A stretch of DNA of 64,000 nucleotides from Azospirillum thermophilum. Lineage in GTDB: Bacteria; Pseudomonadota; Alphaproteobacteria; Azospirillales; Azospirillaceae. Made by a program: the position numbers and the translations under genes. Below, piece after piece: positions 35,682 to 44,988 of the stretch; position 1 is the first letter of the stretch, and every line of letters begins with the position of its first letter. The stretch lies in assembly GCF_003130795.1 (NCBI RefSeq), contig NZ_CP029357.1:608414-672413 (forward strand), in the 5' to 3' direction. The notes under the pieces are model-generated. The model was not told the origin of the DNA. It ran no database searches and worked only from the letters and a program-made list of their open reading frames with translations.

Positions 35682-38447
35682 CTATTGCCGCCCCTCCCCC
35701 ACCGCCTCCACCCGCGCGGCGGCGAACTTGAACTCCGGGATCTTGCCGAAGGGGTCGAGCTTCGGGTTGGTCAGCACATTGGCCGCCGCCTCGGCATAGC
35801 AGAAGGGGATGAAGACGAGGCCGGAGGGCACGCCATGGTCGGAGCGCGCCGTCAGCTCGATCGAGCCGCGCCGGGTCGTCACCCTCACCCGGCCGCCGGG
35901 GCCGCTGCCCAGCCGCCGCAGGTCGGCCGGGCTGAGATAGGCGACCGCTTCCGGCTCCAGATCGTCGAGCACCTGCGCGCGGCGGGTCATCGTCCCGGTG
36001 TGCCAGTGCTCGAGCTGCCGCCCGGTCGTCAGCACCATGGGGAACTCGGCATCCGGCTCCTCCGCCGGGGGAATGACGTCGGCGGGCACCAGCCGGCCGC
36101 GGCCGGTGGCGGTGGGGAAGCCGTCGTGGAAGACGATCTCCTGCCCCGGATCGTCGGGCGACAGGCTGGGATAGGTGACCGAGCCCTCGCGCTCCAGCCG
36201 CTCCCAGGTGATGTTGTCGAGCGAGGGCATCGCCCGCGTCATCTCGGCGAACACCTCGCGCGGATGCCCGTAACTCCAGTCGAGCCCCAGCCCGCGGGCC
36301 ATTTGGTTGAGGATCCACAAATCCTGCCGGGCGTCGCCCGGCGGCGGCAGGGCCTGGCGTCCGAGTTGGACCTGCCGGTTGGTGTTGGTCGCGGTGCCGG
36401 TCTTCTCCGGCCAGGCCGAGGCGGGCAGGACGACATCGGCATATTTCGCCGTCTCGGTCAGGAACAGGTCCTGCACCACCAGATGGTCGAGCGTCGCCAG
36501 CGCGTCGCGCGCATGCTCGACGTCCGGGTCGGACATCGCCGGATTCTCGCCCATGATGTACATGCCGCGGATGCGGCCGGCATGGATGGCGTCCATGATC
36601 TCCACGACCGTCAGGCCGCGCCGGGGGTCGAGCGGCGTCTGCCACAGATCCTCGTAGAAGGCGCGGGCCGCCGCATCCTCCACCGGGCGGTAGTCGGGAT
36701 ACATCATCGGGATCAGCCCGGCGTCGGAGGCGCCCTGCACGTTGTTCTGGCCGCGCAGGGGATGCAGCCCGGTGCCCGGCCGCCCGATCTGCCCGGTGAC
36801 CAGCGCCAGCGCGATCAGGCAGCGGACGTTGTCGGTGCCGTGGGTGTGCTGCGACACGCCCATGCCCCAGAAGATGATCGAGGCGCGCGACTTGGCGTAG
36901 AGCCACGCCACCTCGCGCAGCACCGCCGCCGGAATGCCGCACAGCGGCTCCATCGCCTCCGGCGTGTAGGGGGCGATGTGGTCCCGCAGTTCCTCGAAGT
37001 CGCGGGTGTGGGCGGCGACATAGCCGGCGTCGTACAGCCGGTCGGTGATGATGACGTTCAGCAGGGCGTTCAGCAGCGCCACGTCGCGGCCGGGGGTGAA
37101 CTGCAGCATGTAAGTGGCGTGCCGCTTCAGCGCCTGCCCGCGCGGGTCCATGACCACCAGCTTGGCCCCCTGCCTGACCGCGTTCTTGAAGAAGGTGGCG
37201 GCGACCGGGTGGTTCTCGGTGGGGTTGGAGCCGATGACGACGATCACCTCGGCGTCCTTGGCCGCCATGAAGGGGGCCGTCACCGCGCCGGAGCCGATCC
37301 CCTCGATCAGCGCCGCGACCGAGGAGGCATGGCACAGCCGCGTGCAGTGATCGACGTTGTTGGTGCCGAAGCCGGTGCGCACCAGCTTCTGGAACAGGTA
37401 GGCCTCCTCGTTGGATCCCTTGGCCGAGCCGAAGCCGGCGAGTGCCGATCCGCCATGGCCGTCGCGGATGGCCTTCAGCCCGCCCGCGGCCAGCGCCAGC
37501 GCCTCCTCCCAGCCCGCCTCACGGAAGTGGGTCAGGGGGTTGGCCGGGTCGATGTCGACCTCCCGCTTGGACACCCCCTCGCGACGGACCAGCGGCCGGG
37601 TCAGCCGGTGCGGGTGGTGGATGTAGTCGAAGCCGAAGCGGCCCTTGACGCACAGGCGGTTGCGGTTGGCCGGGCCGTCCCGCCCGGTCACCGACAGCAG
37701 GCGGCCGTCCCTGATGTTGTAGGTGAGCTGGCAGCCGACTCCGCAATAGGGGCAGACGCTGTCCACCTGCCGCTCCGGCTCCGCCGCCAGCCGGCCGGCG
37801 GCAAGGTCCATCGCGCTCTTCGGCAGCAGGGCGCCGGTCGGGCAGGCCTGCACGCATTCGCCGCAGGCGACGCAGCTGCTTTCCCCCATGGGGTCGGCGA
37901 AGTCGAAGACGATCCGCTCGTCATGGCCGCGGCGGGCCATGCCGATCACGTCGTTGACCTGCACCTCGCGGCAGGCGCGGACGCACAGGGTGCACTGGAT
38001 GCAGGCATCGAGCTGCACCGCCATCGCCGGATGGCTGAAATCGGGGCCGGGCGCCTGCTCCCGCTCGGGAAACCGGCTGTCCGACACCCCGACCCTGTCG
38101 GCCCAGCGCCAGAAGCGCGAGTCCGGGTCGTGCGCCCGCCCGCGCGCCGGCTGGTCGCCCGCCAGCAGCTCGAACACCATCCGGCGGGCGAATCTGGCGG
38201 ACTCGCTGGCGGTGCGCACCCGCATGCCGGGGGTCGGATGGCGGATGCAGGAGGCGGCCAGCGCCCGCTCGCCCTCGATCTCCACCATGCAGGCGCGGCA
38301 GTTGCCGTCGGCGCGGTAGCCCGGCTGGTCGGCGTGGCAGAGGTGCGGGATCTCCATCCCCAGCCGTGTCGCCACCTGCCAGATGCTCTCGCCCGGCAGC
38401 GCCTCGACCGGCTTCTCGTCCAGCTCGAACACGATACGGTCGTTCAT
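35682..38447 (-). CDS. fdsA: NAD-dependent formate dehydrogenase, molybdo/tungsto-pterin alpha subunit
   Basis: A 921-residue catalytic subunit. Domains in order: N-terminal [2Fe-2S] ferredoxin fold (Cys37, 50, 53, 67), a NuoG-like section, two [4Fe-4S] clusters (CIQCTLCVRAC and CVACGECVQAC), a further [4Fe-4S] next to the cofactor (VCPYCGVGCQLTYN), then the bis-MGD domains with the catalytic Cys-His pair in NVDHCTRLCHASSV, and the C-terminal MGD-binding domain (VLTTGRQLEHWHTGTMTRRA). Cysteine, not selenocysteine, is the Mo/W ligand. It oxidises formate to CO2 and passes electrons to the FMN subunit. Its start overlaps the end of the upstream gene by ATGA, so they are translationally coupled. 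Confidence 0.95.
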   Translation of the reverse strand: MNDRIVFELDEKPVEALPGESIWQVATRLGMEIPHLCHADQPGYRADGNCRACMVEIEGERALAASCIRHPTPGMRVRTASESARFARRMVFELLAGDQPARGRAHDPDSRFWRWADRVGVSDSRFPEREQAPGPDFSHPAMAVQLDACIQCTLCVRACREVQVNDVIGMARRGHDERIVFDFADPMGESSCVACGECVQACPTGALLPKSAMDLAAGRLAAEPERQVDSVCPYCGVGCQLTYNIRDGRLLSVTGRDGPANRNRLCVKGRFGFDYIHHPHRLTRPLVRREGVSKREVDIDPANPLTHFREAGWEEALALAAGGLKAIRDGHGGSALAGFGSAKGSNEEAYLFQKLVRTGFGTNNVDHCTRLCHASSVAALIEGIGSGAVTAPFMAAKDAEVIVVIGSNPTENHPVAATFFKNAVRQGAKLVVMDPRGQALKRHATYMLQFTPGRDVALLNALLNVIITDRLYDAGYVAAHTRDFEELRDHIAPYTPEAMEPLCGIPAAVLREVAWLYAKSRASIIFWGMGVSQHTHGTDNVRCLIALALVTGQIGRPGTGLHPLRGQNNVQGASDAGLIPMMYPDYRPVEDAAARAFYEDLWQTPLDPRRGLTVVEIMDAIHAGRIRGMYIMGENPAMSDPDVEHARDALATLDHLVVQDLFLTETAKYADVVLPASAWPEKTGTATNTNRQVQLGRQALPPPGDARQDLWILNQMARGLGLDWSYGHPREVFAEMTRAMPSLDNITWERLEREGSVTYPSLSPDDPGQEIVFHDGFPTATGRGRLVPADVIPPAEEPDAEFPMVLTTGRQLEHWHTGTMTRRAQVLDDLEPEAVAYLSPADLRRLGSGPGGRVRVTTRRGSIELTARSDHGVPSGLVFIPFCYAEAAANVLTNPKLDPFGKIPEFKFAAARVEAVGEGRQ

Positions 38448-40174
38448 CGCCCGGTCTCCTCGCGCAGCACCTCGCGCAGATCGTCGCGGAAATGGGTCAG
38501 CACGCTCTTCAGCGGGTTCAGCGCCGCCTGCCCCAGCCCGCAGATGGAGGCGGAGCCCATCAGCCGCGCCAGATCGGCCAGCAGCGGCTCGTCCCACTCC
38601 GGCCGGTCGATCAGCGCCAGCGCCTTCTCGGTGCCGACCCGGCAGGGAGTGCATTGGCCGCAGCTCTCGTCCTCGAAGAAGGCCAGCAGGTTGCGCACCA
38701 CCGCCCGCATGTCGTCGCGGTCGGACAGCACGACGACGGCGGCCGAGCCGATGAAGCAGCCGTGCGCCTCCAGCGTCCCGAAATCGAGCGGCAGGTCGCC
38801 CAAACTGGCCGGCAGGATGCCGCCGGACGCGCCGCCCGGCAGATAGGCCTTGAAGCGGTGGCCGTCGGCCATGCCGCCGCAATACTCGTCGATCAGCTCG
38901 CGGATGGTGATGCCGGTCGGGGCCAGCTTCACCCCCGGCTCCCTCACCCGGCCGGAAACCGAGAAGCTGCGCAGCCCCGTGCGCCCGTTGCGCCCGAAGC
39001 CGCCCCACCAGTCCGGCCCCTTCTCCAGGATGTCGCGGATCCAGAACAGCGTCTCGACATTGTTGATCAGGGTCGGGCGGCCGAACAGCCCGACGACCGA
39101 GGGAAAGGGCGGCTTGTGCCGCGGCAGGCCCCGCTTGCCCTCGATGCTCTCCAGCATCGCCGACTCCTCGCCGCAGATATAGGCGCCGGCGCCGCGGCGG
39201 AGATGGACGCGGGTGTGTTCGGTGAAGCCGGCCTCCTCCAGCTTGGCGATCTCGCGGCGCAGGATCTCGCGCGCCGCCGGATATTCGTCGCGAAGGTAGA
39301 TGTAGACGTCCGTCGCCTCGATCACCCAGGCGGCGATCAGCATGCCCTCCAGGAAGCGGTGCGGATCGGTCTCCAGATAATGGCGGTCCTTGAAGGTGCC
39401 GGGCTCCCCCTCGTCGCCGTTCACCGCCATCAGGCGCGGCCCCGGCTCGTGCCGGACGAAGCGCCATTTGCGGCCGGTCGGGAACCCCGCCCCACCCAGC
39501 CCGCGCAGATGCGCCGACTCCAGCCGCTGCAGGATGCTCTCCACCGGCACCCGCCCCTGCAGGCAGTTGACCAGCAGCCGGTAGCCGTCCGACAGGCGGT
39601 AGGCCTCGAAATCGGTATAGGCGGAAAGCTCCGGCCGCGTCTCGCCGCGGGCCACCGCCCGGACGACGCTTCCGGCCGTCGCCCGCTCGTGCAGGCCGTG
39701 GCCGATCGCCACCGCCGGGGCGTTGTGGCAGGCGCCCATGCAGGGTGCCCGCACCACCCGCACCCCCGGTTCGAGCCGCGCCTTCAGATCCTCCAGCAGG
39801 GATTCGGCGCCGGCCAGACAGCAGGACAGGCTGTCGCAGACCCGGACGGTGACCGGCGGCGGCGCCTCCTCCCCCTCCATCACGATGTCGAAATGGGCGT
39901 AGAAGGAGGCGACCTCATAGACCTCGACCAGGGCGAGCCGCATCTCCTGCGCCAGCGCCGCGAGGTGCCGGGCATGCAACGCATGGTAGCGGTCCTGCAG
40001 CAGGTGCAGATGCTCGATCAGCAGGTCGCGCCGCCGCGGCCGGTCGCCCAGCAGGGCCTGCACCTCCTCCAGCGCCGGCGGATCGACCTGCCGTCCCTTC
40101 GGCTGGACGCGCGTGTGGCGCCGGCCGGCGCCGGGGTGGATGCTGCGCTTCGCCGCGCTTTTTGCGGATTCCAT
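38444..40174 (-). CDS. fdsB: Formate dehydrogenase fused gamma-beta (NuoE-NuoF-like) diaphorase subunit
   Basis: A 576-residue fusion. Residues about 40-200 form a thioredoxin-like [2Fe-2S] domain of NuoE/FdsG type (CDSLSCCLAG, APCMGACHNAP). Residues about 200-576 are the NuoF-like part: NADH site GLRGLGGAGFPTGRKWRFVR-type segment (LRGLGGAGFPTGRKW), FMN site NGDEGEPGTFKDRHYLE, ICGEESAMLESIEGKRGLPR and the terminal [4Fe-4S] ligands ESCGQCTPCRVGTEKAL. Fusion of FdsG and FdsB is known for tungsten enzymes of the FDH1 type in methylotrophs. GGAGG precedes the ATG at 40174. No fdsC/fdhD or fdsD gene is in the window. Confidence 0.92.
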   Translation of the reverse strand: MESAKSAAKRSIHPGAGRRHTRVQPKGRQVDPPALEEVQALLGDRPRRRDLLIEHLHLLQDRYHALHARHLAALAQEMRLALVEVYEVASFYAHFDIVMEGEEAPPPVTVRVCDSLSCCLAGAESLLEDLKARLEPGVRVVRAPCMGACHNAPAVAIGHGLHERATAGSVVRAVARGETRPELSAYTDFEAYRLSDGYRLLVNCLQGRVPVESILQRLESAHLRGLGGAGFPTGRKWRFVRHEPGPRLMAVNGDEGEPGTFKDRHYLETDPHRFLEGMLIAAWVIEATDVYIYLRDEYPAAREILRREIAKLEEAGFTEHTRVHLRRGAGAYICGEESAMLESIEGKRGLPRHKPPFPSVVGLFGRPTLINNVETLFWIRDILEKGPDWWGGFGRNGRTGLRSFSVSGRVREPGVKLAPTGITIRELIDEYCGGMADGHRFKAYLPGGASGGILPASLGDLPLDFGTLEAHGCFIGSAAVVVLSDRDDMRAVVRNLLAFFEDESCGQCTPCRVGTEKALALIDRPEWDEPLLADLARLMGSASICGLGQAALNPLKSVLTHFRDDLREVLREETGR

Positions 40175-40307
40175 GGTTGGCTCCTCCCTCAGTCCCATTA
40201 TGGGACTGTCGGACCGGGGCCGGTAGGGCTGATCGCACCGCGGCCGGTCCCCATCTCCGACCGGAATGCTCCGCCTGTCGAATGAGCATTAGGAGGAGGG
40301 GAAACTC

Positions 40308-40319
40308 CTGATATATCAG
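40308..40319. promoter_or_regulatory. Palindrome CTGATATATCAG between fdsB and the aldo/keto reductase
   Basis: A perfect 12-bp palindrome, 134 bp upstream of fdsB and 65 bp upstream of the divergent reductase gene. It resembles the two-base-variable palindromes near uxaB, exuT and 59928. The core TGATATATCA resembles sites of GntR-type regulators. Confidence 0.5.
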
Positions 40320-40383
40320 ATAACCGGACGCACCGGCCGCTCCCCCCGGGCCCCCGGGCCCTCACAGCAACCAGGAGAATGGG

Positions 40384-41424
<1,041 letters not shown>

Positions 41425-41489
41425 CCGGAACGCGACGCGGCCGGAGGGGACGCCCTCCGGCCGCGCTGCTGACTGACGGTGTTTCCCGC

Positions 41490-41975
41490 TCAGACGGGCC
41501 GATCCTGCTGCGGGTCCGGCGGGGACTGCGGCGGGGTGGGACGGCTGCGCCGCTCGGCCATGAACTGGTCGAACTCGGCCTTGTCCTTGGCGAAGCGCAG
41601 CCGGTCGAGGAAGTCGTGGAACTCGCGCTCCTCCTCTTCCAGGCGGCGCAGCGTCTCGGCGCGATACTCATCGAAGGCGCGGTTGCCGCTGGTGCCGCCG
41701 CCCATGCCGCCGCCCATGACGTGGCCGTTGCGGGCGCGGCAGAACTGCTCCATGCGCTCTTCCATGCGGGCCATCTTGTGCCGCCAGCGGCCGCCGCCCA
41801 TCCAGCATCCCATCTTCCTGCTCCATAGTGAGTAACCGAGGATCGCGAGCCCGATGGGCCACCACGCGATGAAACCGAGGATCGCCAGGACGACCCATCC
41901 GCCGCGGAAGGCGCGGGGCGGGCGGTCGCACCATCCGGCACGCCGGAACTCGTCAAACCGTGCTGCGTGGGACAT
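41490..41975 (-). CDS. DUF2852 membrane-associated protein
   Basis: A 161-residue protein typical of DUF2852: a short N-terminus, one hydrophobic helix (VVLAILGFIAWWPIGLAILG), a basic Met/Trp/Gly-rich patch (RKMGCWMGGGRWRHKMARME), then a charged coiled-coil (RAETLRRLEEEEREFHDFLD followed by RLRFAKDKAEFDQFM) and a Pro-rich tail. Widespread in alphaproteobacteria and of unknown function. I prefer the ATG at 41975 with GAGG upstream over 42008. Confidence 0.85.
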   Translation of the reverse strand: MSHAARFDEFRRAGWCDRPPRAFRGGWVVLAILGFIAWWPIGLAILGYSLWSRKMGCWMGGGRWRHKMARMEERMEQFCRARNGHVMGGGMGGGTSGNRAFDEYRAETLRRLEEEEREFHDFLDRLRFAKDKAEFDQFMAERRSRPTPPQSPPDPQQDRPV

Positions 41976-42102
41976 GAGGGGCCTCGCGTGAATGTTAATA
42001 ACATTCACATAGGGAGGCTGTCACCCCCTTCAAGAGGACACCGGGCGAAAATTGCGTCTTCGGAGACCGTAGCTGGCGACCGTGACCGTCACGAGATCCG
42101 TC

Positions 42103-42131
42103 TTGCCAAGCCTGCTTGCCGGGCTTAAATA
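42103..42131 (+). promoter_or_regulatory. Promoter of tandem RNA unit 1
   Basis: TTGCCA (42103-42108, in CTTGCC context), 17-bp spacer, TAAATA (42126-42131). The predicted transcript starts near 42138 and would be about 69 nt long. Confidence 0.55.
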
Positions 42132-42137
42132 TGGTGA

Positions 42138-42206
42138 ACCCGCTGCCCTGCCCTATTTCCCGGGGCGGCGGTCTACAAGGGCTCCTGCGGGAGCCCTTCT
42201 TCGTTT
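42138..42206 (+). ncRNA. Tandem structured RNA, unit 1
   Basis: A roughly 69-nt predicted RNA. A 5' hairpin closed by CCGC (42140-42143) and GCGG (42168-42171) exposes ATTTCCC. Then comes GGTCTACAAGG leading into a terminator: 9-bp stem AAGGGCTCC (42177-42185), TGCG loop, GGAGCCCTT (42190-42198), CTTCGTTT tail. The 40 nt 42168-42207 recur at 42340-42379 with one change. The layout resembles the small trans-acting alpha-r/suhB-type RNAs of alphaproteobacteria, but I cannot assign a family. Confidence 0.6.
42177..42206 (+). terminator. Terminator of RNA unit 1
   Basis: 9-bp stem, TGCG tetraloop and CTTCGTTT tail. Confidence 0.75.
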
Positions 42207-42270
42207 CCGCCTGCCTCCAGGCGGGTGCGCCCGTCACGTTGCGCGTGAAAAGGGAGAGAACTGGGAGGAC

Positions 42271-42299
42271 TTGCGACAAGGGCGTGCATCGCCTATGGT
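42271..42299 (+). promoter_or_regulatory. Promoter of tandem RNA unit 2
   Basis: TTGCGA (42271-42276, in CTTGCG context), 17-bp spacer, TATGGT (42294-42299). Spacing and -35 type equal those of unit 1. Confidence 0.5.
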
Positions 42300-42305
42300 C
42301 TGTTC

Positions 42306-42378
42306 TGCCCGCGATTTCCCGGATTTTCGACTGAGGGATGCGGTCTGCAAGGGCTCCTGCGGGAGCCCTTCTTCGTTT
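42306..42378 (+). ncRNA. Tandem structured RNA, unit 2 (also leader of the NYN gene)
   Basis: A roughly 73-nt predicted RNA with the same architecture as unit 1: 5' hairpin closed by CCGC (42309-42312) and GCGG (42340-42343), shared ATTTCCCGG, then GGTCTGCAAGG and the same terminator (42349-42370). The internal sequence differs while the closing stem is kept, which supports a folded RNA. It ends only 1-2 nt before the GGAGG of the NYN gene, so read-through would make the NYN mRNA. Confidence 0.6.
42349..42378 (+). terminator. Terminator of RNA unit 2 / attenuator of the NYN gene
   Basis: Same stem, loop and tail as unit 1. It lies directly before the ribosome binding site of the next gene, so it may act as an attenuator. 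Confidence 0.7.
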
Positions 42379-42390
42379 CGGAGGCGGATG

Positions 42391-43290
42391 ATGGATCGTG
42401 CTGCGGTTTTCGTTGACGCCGGCTACCTTTTCGCCCAGGGCTCGGCCGCAATATCAGGACAGAAGCAGAAACGGACGGACCTTGTGCTCGACGAAGCTGC
42501 CGTGCGGGCCGAACTCGTCGACGTGGTCAGACAGACATGCGGTCTGCCGCTGCTCCGGATCTACTGGTACGATGGCGCGCCGACCTTTCGCGGTCCAACG
42601 GCCGAGCATACCCGCATCGCGAACAGCCCCGACATGAAGCTCCGCCTCGGTTATGTGAACGGGGCGGGCGAGCAGAAGGGCGTCGACGCCATGATCGTCA
42701 CGGACATGATCGAATTGGCCCGCAACGGGGCCATGTCCGATGCCGTGCTGCTCTCCGGGGATGAAGACATCCGCATCGGCGTCCAGGTGGCCCAGACGTT
42801 CGGGGTCCGCGTCCATCTGCTCGGCATCCATCCCAGCCGCGGCTCCCAAGGTCCGCTCCTGCTTCAGGAAGCCGATACGACGACGGAATGGGATGCCACG
42901 ACAATCGGCAGGTTCCTGTCGATGCCGCAGCCCGCGTCGGCAACCGCTCCAGCCCCTCACACCGTGCGACCGCCGCCGACGCCGGGCGGAGCCGCGGCCA
43001 CTCCCACTGCCTCCATACTCCAGCACGTCACGTTGCAGTTCGTCGGCGGATTGAGTGCCCTCGATCTTGCGAGCATCGAAACTTACTGGGCCGCCAACAA
43101 CAACCGCGGGGTTCCTCCGGAATTCGACCGGCAACTGCTGAAGCTTGCCGCGCAGACGCTCGGCTCCCCGCTCGACGACGCGGAACGCCCCTTCGTCAGA
43201 CAGACCTTTCATAAAGAGGTCAAGGCTCGGCTGGCGACAGCGGCAAGCACCCCGGCCGCCGGCAGTGCAGCGGCTCCGGCCGGGGCCTGA
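42391..43290 (+). CDS. NYN-domain (LabA/DUF88-like) putative ribonuclease
   Basis: A 299-residue protein. Residues 1-180 form a NYN/PIN-like nuclease domain with the acidic metal site: Asp9 in AAVFVDAGYLF, Asp99 in QKGVDAMIVTDM and Asp124/Asp126 in LLSGDEDIRIG. A Pro/Ala linker (180-205) leads to a second domain (about 205-285: ILQHVTLQFVGGLSALDLAS, then PPEFDRQLLKLAAQTLGS) that I do not recognise. NYN proteins cleave RNA. GGAGG lies 6 nt before the ATG at 42391 (a second ATG at 42388 is too close). The immediate upstream context of two structured RNA units is noteworthy. Confidence 0.85.
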   Translation: MDRAAVFVDAGYLFAQGSAAISGQKQKRTDLVLDEAAVRAELVDVVRQTCGLPLLRIYWYDGAPTFRGPTAEHTRIANSPDMKLRLGYVNGAGEQKGVDAMIVTDMIELARNGAMSDAVLLSGDEDIRIGVQVAQTFGVRVHLLGIHPSRGSQGPLLLQEADTTTEWDATTIGRFLSMPQPASATAPAPHTVRPPPTPGGAAATPTASILQHVTLQFVGGLSALDLASIETYWAANNNRGVPPEFDRQLLKLAAQTLGSPLDDAERPFVRQTFHKEVKARLATAASTPAAGSAAAPAGA

Positions 43291-43303
43291 TCGGCTGCAC
43301 GGC

Positions 43304-44866
43304 TCAGCGCCGGGCGTCGAACAGCGCGATGGCCTCGTCGAGGTAGGCGGCGAGGCGGCTGGCGTCGCCGCCTTCCGCGGCCAGTTCGGCGAAGCGGGCG
43401 GCGGCGGCGGCGCGCGCCCCGGCCATCAGGGCCGCGTCCCCCGCCAGCGCCACGGCGCGCTGCAGCAGGGCCTCGGCATCCTCCGGCAGGAAGGCCGGGC
43501 CGACCACGCTCGCCACGTCGCCGCCAGGCAGCGACAGGGCCGGGATGCCGGCCGCCAGGGCCTGGGCAGCGCTGGCCCCGCCGCCGGTGCGGCGCGGGTT
43601 CAGATAGAGGTCGCAGACCCCCATCAGCGCGTCCATCCGCTCGACATAGCCGAGCCAGCGCAGCCGGGCGGCATGGCGCGAGCGGGCGAGGCGGCCGGGC
43701 AGGCTCTCCGCCACGCCGGCGAACAGCAGCTCCGCCCGCGGCACGGCGTCCAGCAGCCGTTCCAGCAGGGCGAGGAAGTCCGGCGAAACCTCGCTGTCCA
43801 ACCGGTTGCTCACCACGATGCAGGCGAAGGCGTCGTCCGCGATGCCGAACCCGGCGCGCGAGGCGGCGATGCCGTCGCGGCGCAGCGACAGCCCCAGCCG
43901 GAAGGGACGCCAGGACTTGGCAAGACGCCCCTCCGTCGCCGGCGGAACGGTGCCGCCGTAATCCAGCACGATGTCGGCCAGCGAGAGCGTCGCCCCCGTC
44001 GTGGTGGCGACCGACACCAGCGGGCGGGCCGGCGCCAGCAGGTCGGCCACCAGGACGGAACCGCCGAGCGCCACCACCACGTCCGGATCCACCGCCTCGA
44101 CCGCCGACAGGAAACCCTGCAGCTTGGCCGCCGTGAGACCGGGTTCGATGGAGGACAGCAGGCGGAAGGTCCGCCCCTCGAACCCGATGAGCTGCTCGCC
44201 GGTCAGCTGCTCCTCCACCGCGGCGGCGAAGGGCGGAACGAAGGGGCTGTAATAGCGGTCGGGCATCATGTTGGTGTTGAGGATCACCACCTCGCGCCCG
44301 CACTCCCCCTGCAGCAGGCTGGCCTGACGCAGCAGGTCGCGCGTCGGCTGGTGCTGCGACGACAGGAGCTGGTTGGTCACCATCACGACGCGCCCGGTGG
44401 CGGGTGCCCCCGCGGCCCTCGCGGCGGGGCGCAGGCCGTGGCGCCGCGCCACCTCGCCGACGAAGCGCTCGTAGAAGGGGAAGAGGCGGGCCGGGGTGAA
44501 GTCCGGCACCGTCGCCGGGGTCATGCGCATCAGGAAGATCTGGCGCTGCATCGACCAGAAGATCTGGTTGATGCCCTCCAGCGGCGCCAGATCCATCACG
44601 TTGCCGACCATGTCGAGGATACGGACATAGCGGCCGAGGTCGCCGGTGACCAGCGCCACGGCCGATTCCCGCAGGATGGGATCGAGGCCGGCGGTCGCGG
44701 CGTCCAGCGCCTCCACCAAGGCCGGGTCGTCGCCGAGGCCGGCGGCGCGCGCCTCCTCGCAGGCGGCGGTGATGGCCTTCAGATCCTCGCCGGTCCCCGC
44801 CGGGCCGCGCAGCCGCGCCACGAGCACCGGAAGAAGGGCGGAGCGGGCGCTGGGGTCTTGCTGCAT
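43304..44866 (-). CDS. Glycosyltransferase-like protein (GT-B fold)
   Basis: A 520-residue protein. An N-terminal helical region (to about 140) precedes a GT-B-like core: VVMVTNQLLSSQHQPTRDLL, NTNMMPDRYYSPFVPPF, ALGGSVLVADLLAPARPLVS and the C-terminal nucleotide-sugar half with FACIVVSNRLDSEVSPDFLA, RWLGYVERMDALMGVCDLYL, then NPRRTGGGASAAQALAAGIP. The last segment resembles the donor-binding region of glycosyltransferases such as those acting on flagellin or surface polysaccharides. No membrane helix. It is a single gene with no polysaccharide genes beside it. The target is unknown. Confidence 0.75.
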   Translation of the reverse strand: MQQDPSARSALLPVLVARLRGPAGTGEDLKAITAACEEARAAGLGDDPALVEALDAATAGLDPILRESAVALVTGDLGRYVRILDMVGNVMDLAPLEGINQIFWSMQRQIFLMRMTPATVPDFTPARLFPFYERFVGEVARRHGLRPAARAAGAPATGRVVMVTNQLLSSQHQPTRDLLRQASLLQGECGREVVILNTNMMPDRYYSPFVPPFAAAVEEQLTGEQLIGFEGRTFRLLSSIEPGLTAAKLQGFLSAVEAVDPDVVVALGGSVLVADLLAPARPLVSVATTTGATLSLADIVLDYGGTVPPATEGRLAKSWRPFRLGLSLRRDGIAASRAGFGIADDAFACIVVSNRLDSEVSPDFLALLERLLDAVPRAELLFAGVAESLPGRLARSRHAARLRWLGYVERMDALMGVCDLYLNPRRTGGGASAAQALAAGIPALSLPGGDVASVVGPAFLPEDAEALLQRAVALAGDAALMAGARAAAAARFAELAAEGGDASRLAAYLDEAIALFDARR

Positions 44867-44988
44867 CGGGGGCCGTCCGGCGTTGCGCGCGACGGCGCAT
44901 GAACGCCGGCGCCCAGGGGCTGTCCCCCAGCAGTAGGAGACGGGGGAAAGCCTGTCAACCGCTGCCGCGGAACAGCACCGGCGCCGCG

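Noticed and set aside
37339..37380. Selenocysteine at the formate dehydrogenase active site
   Set aside because: The codon in the DHCTRLCHASS motif is an ordinary cysteine codon, and no in-frame UGA is found there.
35595..38846. A 1083-codon open frame on the plus strand
   Set aside because: It lies opposite fdsA, whose clusters and motifs are unmistakable; no domain is recognisable in the opposite frame.
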